Part shown: piece after piece, positions 56,112 through 64,000 of the stretch
How positions within the stretch are numbered: the first letter of the stretch is position 1
Layout: every line of letters starts with the position of its first letter
Origin: Amorphochlora amoebiformis
Taxonomy: Eukaryota; Cercozoa; Chlorarachniophyceae
Length of the DNA stretch: 64,000 nucleotides
Reading direction: 5' to 3'
Assembly (NCBI GenBank): GCA_054601695.1
Contig: BAAHQB010000038.1
Span: 62,001 to 126,000 of the forward strand
Position numbers and translations under genes: made by a program
The notes under the pieces: generated by a model
Told to the model about the DNA's origin: nothing
The model's database searches: none
The model's input: the letters and a program-made list of their open reading frames with translations, nothing else

Positions 56112-57416
56112 CTACCATGCCATCATAGGCGAACCAAATCCTAACTCATCAAAGAAATCTCCCCCCATCCTCCCGTACGGATTCCTCCTGCGTGTAGGCC
56201 TTAAAACAATATGCAGATACCCACCCTCTAGCTCTGCCTCTGTCCGTGTAAGGTCAAACTCATCCGAGACCCCAATTTTACGCTGAAACGGCCCCTTAGA
56301 CCGGGAAAATCCCTCGATGTTCAGCTCGCTCTCTTCGCGGTCGACTGTGACCCTTAAGGTATTTTTGCTTACACCGGGCATGGCGGCAATGAGATGAATG
56401 GCGCCCGTGCGTCGGTCAGACTTTTGCTGGAACTCTGGCGACCAAGTCTTGGTTCTCCTCGTTCGCTTAGCCGGTTGTTGGCTTGCTTTAGACTCCTCTT
56501 CCTCCTCTTTCTCCTCTTTCTTCTCTTCCTCCTCTTTCTCCTCTTTCTCCTCTTCCTCCTCTTTCTCCTCTTCCATTAGTAATCCATCCTCGCCCTTCGC
56601 AGCTTCTGTCGGTTTTGGCTCAGCATCGTCGCGGTCACTGTTCCTGTCGTCGTCAGATTCGTCGCGGTCACTGTTCCTGTCGCCGTCAGATTCGTCCTGG
56701 TCTTCGCTTATCGGAACGATGTGTTGGTCGGATATGTTAGAGTTTCGAGTTGGCGTCTCATCCATTATATTCTCTGCCTCAGTGCTCATTTGCGCCTTGG
56801 TCTCTTCTTCTTCATCTCCACCGGATTGTATCTCTTCTTCTTCTTCACCAGAATGCATCTCTTTCTCCTCCCTGACCTCGTGACCAGAACCGGATCCCCC
56901 AGAAGATGCGACAGGAGGGCAAATCCTCTCGCTATGGGTATCTAACAGTCGTCGCAGTTGCTGGAGAATCCTCCCCTCAGCTGCCACTCGACCAATTTGT
57001 TTCATAACGTGCTTGATTCTCAGAACCAGAGCCTTCCGTTGCCTCCGGATCTCTGGGTCTCCGAGCGATTCGACCTCGTCAACAAGGTACAACAATCTCT
57101 CACAGCTGTCCTCGTCGAGCCCCGCCTTGTATGCGAACTTTTCAGCACGCTTAATTGCCTGGCGCACACTTAAAGATGGTTGGACGCCTTCCTTACGAAG
57201 AGTGCTGTGGATATGCCATAGGCATCCAGCGTTGTGGGCGAGCACCCGTGAGTGCTTGAGGCGCAGGATGCCCAGTTTGTCTTGCAAGGCATCGACTTGT
57301 CGGTGAAGGTTCTCAATGCGCCGGAGGCTGGCCTCAGCTTGTTTATTGGTGTCGGTTGTGTCTGTCATTTTCCTTGGATTTTGCGCGGGTGGGTCATCCA
57401 TAGGGTGGATCGCCAA
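56112..57416 (-). CDS. BAG domain - HSP20 (alpha-crystallin) fusion protein, intronless
   Basis: A single open frame of 434 residues. Residues about 28-160 are helical with a BAG-like core: CERLLYLVDEVESLGDPEI, then RRQRKALVLRIKHVMKQI, matching the BAG pattern of a charged helix with ARKALVxxIQ. Residues about 170-325 are acidic low complexity, including a D/S/R-rich repeat (DESDGDRNSDRD twice) and a long Glu/Lys run encoded by CTC/TTC-rich DNA. Residues about 340-415 are an HSP20/alpha-crystallin domain: AAMPGVSKNTLRVTVD, ELNIEGF, then GGYLHIVLRP. BAG domains bind the Hsp70 ATPase domain and promote nucleotide exchange, while HSP20 proteins hold unfolded clients. A client hand-over role is therefore inferred. 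An alternative start (MTDTTDTNKQ, residue 17) exists. The protein ends FFDELGFGSPMMAW. Confidence 0.85.
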   Translation of the reverse strand: MAIHPMDDPPAQNPRKMTDTTDTNKQAEASLRRIENLHRQVDALQDKLGILRLKHSRVLAHNAGCLWHIHSTLRKEGVQPSLSVRQAIKRAEKFAYKAGLDEDSCERLLYLVDEVESLGDPEIRRQRKALVLRIKHVMKQIGRVAAEGRILQQLRRLLDTHSERICPPVASSGGSGSGHEVREEKEMHSGEEEEEIQSGGDEEEETKAQMSTEAENIMDETPTRNSNISDQHIVPISEDQDESDGDRNSDRDESDDDRNSDRDDAEPKPTEAAKGEDGLLMEEEKEEEEEKEEKEEEEKKEEKEEEEESKASQQPAKRTRRTKTWSPEFQQKSDRRTGAIHLIAAMPGVSKNTLRVTVDREESELNIEGFSRSKGPFQRKIGVSDEFDLTRTEAELEGGYLHIVLRPTRRRNPYGRMGGDFFDELGFGSPMMAW

Positions 57417-57778
57417 GCCGAGAAGGAGTCCAGAGCGTTTCTCGACCGTTTCCAGAATGACTCGGGAGTCTTCTAGAATTTCATGAATGTTCCTATGAGG
57501 TCACGTAAAGTGACTGGTTTGTGCCAAGTACCAAGTCTACAGTGTCACGTAGACGGACATTCGTCGAGCCGTCAACTGACACGTGTCCATGGATCCTGGT
57601 TTGGCGCCATGTCCAAAGGGTCAATCTTTTCTTCCCCTGGGTCTTACTGTACGTTTGTTCTTGTATAACTCGACTTTTAATGGGCTTCTTGCACTGCTTC
57701 CGAGCATGTTCTATCAATCTGCCTCGTCTTTTAACATAAGGAAGAAGAAAACCAAATTGCCGGTCGATAATTGATTCA
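57417..57778. promoter_or_regulatory. Divergent promoter region, BAG-HSP20 / gene 8
   Basis: 362 bp between head-to-head starts, without TA repeat. TTCTAGAATTTC at 57471-57482 and TTCCAGAATG at 57450-57459 look like heat-shock-element modules (inverted nGAAn blocks), placed 35-65 bp from the BAG-HSP20 start codon. HSF control would suit an HSP20 gene, but this rests on motif appearance only. Confidence 0.5.

Positions 57779-64000
<6,222 letters not shown>

Overview
This is nuclear DNA from a eukaryote, most likely a unicellular protist. Every spliced gene has GT-AG introns, and the ribosomal protein S18 and NOP58 orthologues are clearly eukaryotic. I cannot name the species. Most of the window is (TA)n microsatellite plus longer-unit minisatellites. 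Nearly every intron carries a TA tract, and exons are tiny (often 24-75 nt, with candidate 9- and 12-nt microexons). Long open frames made of alternating Tyr and Ile codons are repeat artefacts and are not annotated.

Layout. 1-7.2 kb is repeats with no gene I can support. Eight protein genes follow, alternating strictly in strand: (1) a small intronless membrane protein, minus, 7469-8143; (2) RPS18, plus, 8401-10110, 6 exons; (3) a small coiled-coil protein, minus, 10160-13669, 6 exons; (4) NOP58, plus, 13941-22726, 21 exons; (5) a VIT/von Willebrand factor A protein, minus, 23761-47809, about 51 exons, resembling VWA5A and PARP4; (6) a probably secreted beta-rich protein, plus, 48015-55145, 11 exons; (7) an intronless BAG-HSP20 fusion, minus, 56112-57416; (8) an unrecognised gene, plus, from 57779 and running off the right edge. 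They form four head-to-head pairs whose start codons are separated by 257, 271, 205 and 362 bp, which suggests four shared bidirectional promoter regions.

Exon joins were chosen by eye from GT-AG sites, codon phase and family similarity. For genes 2, 4 and 5 the joined lengths are multiples of three and follow the family pattern almost without gaps (155, 500 and about 937 residues).

The most striking signal is that exon-intron boundaries have repeatedly been copied in tandem into the flanking intron, leaving decayed or occasionally still-usable exon pieces. At least ten such cases are visible in genes 3, 4 and 5. Several minisatellites also start or stop within a few bases of a splice site, as if a boundary duplication had seeded them. 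Other notable points are an in-frame exon that looks like the C-terminal strand of ubiquitin inside the VIT/vWA protein, and a BAG domain fused to an HSP20 domain.
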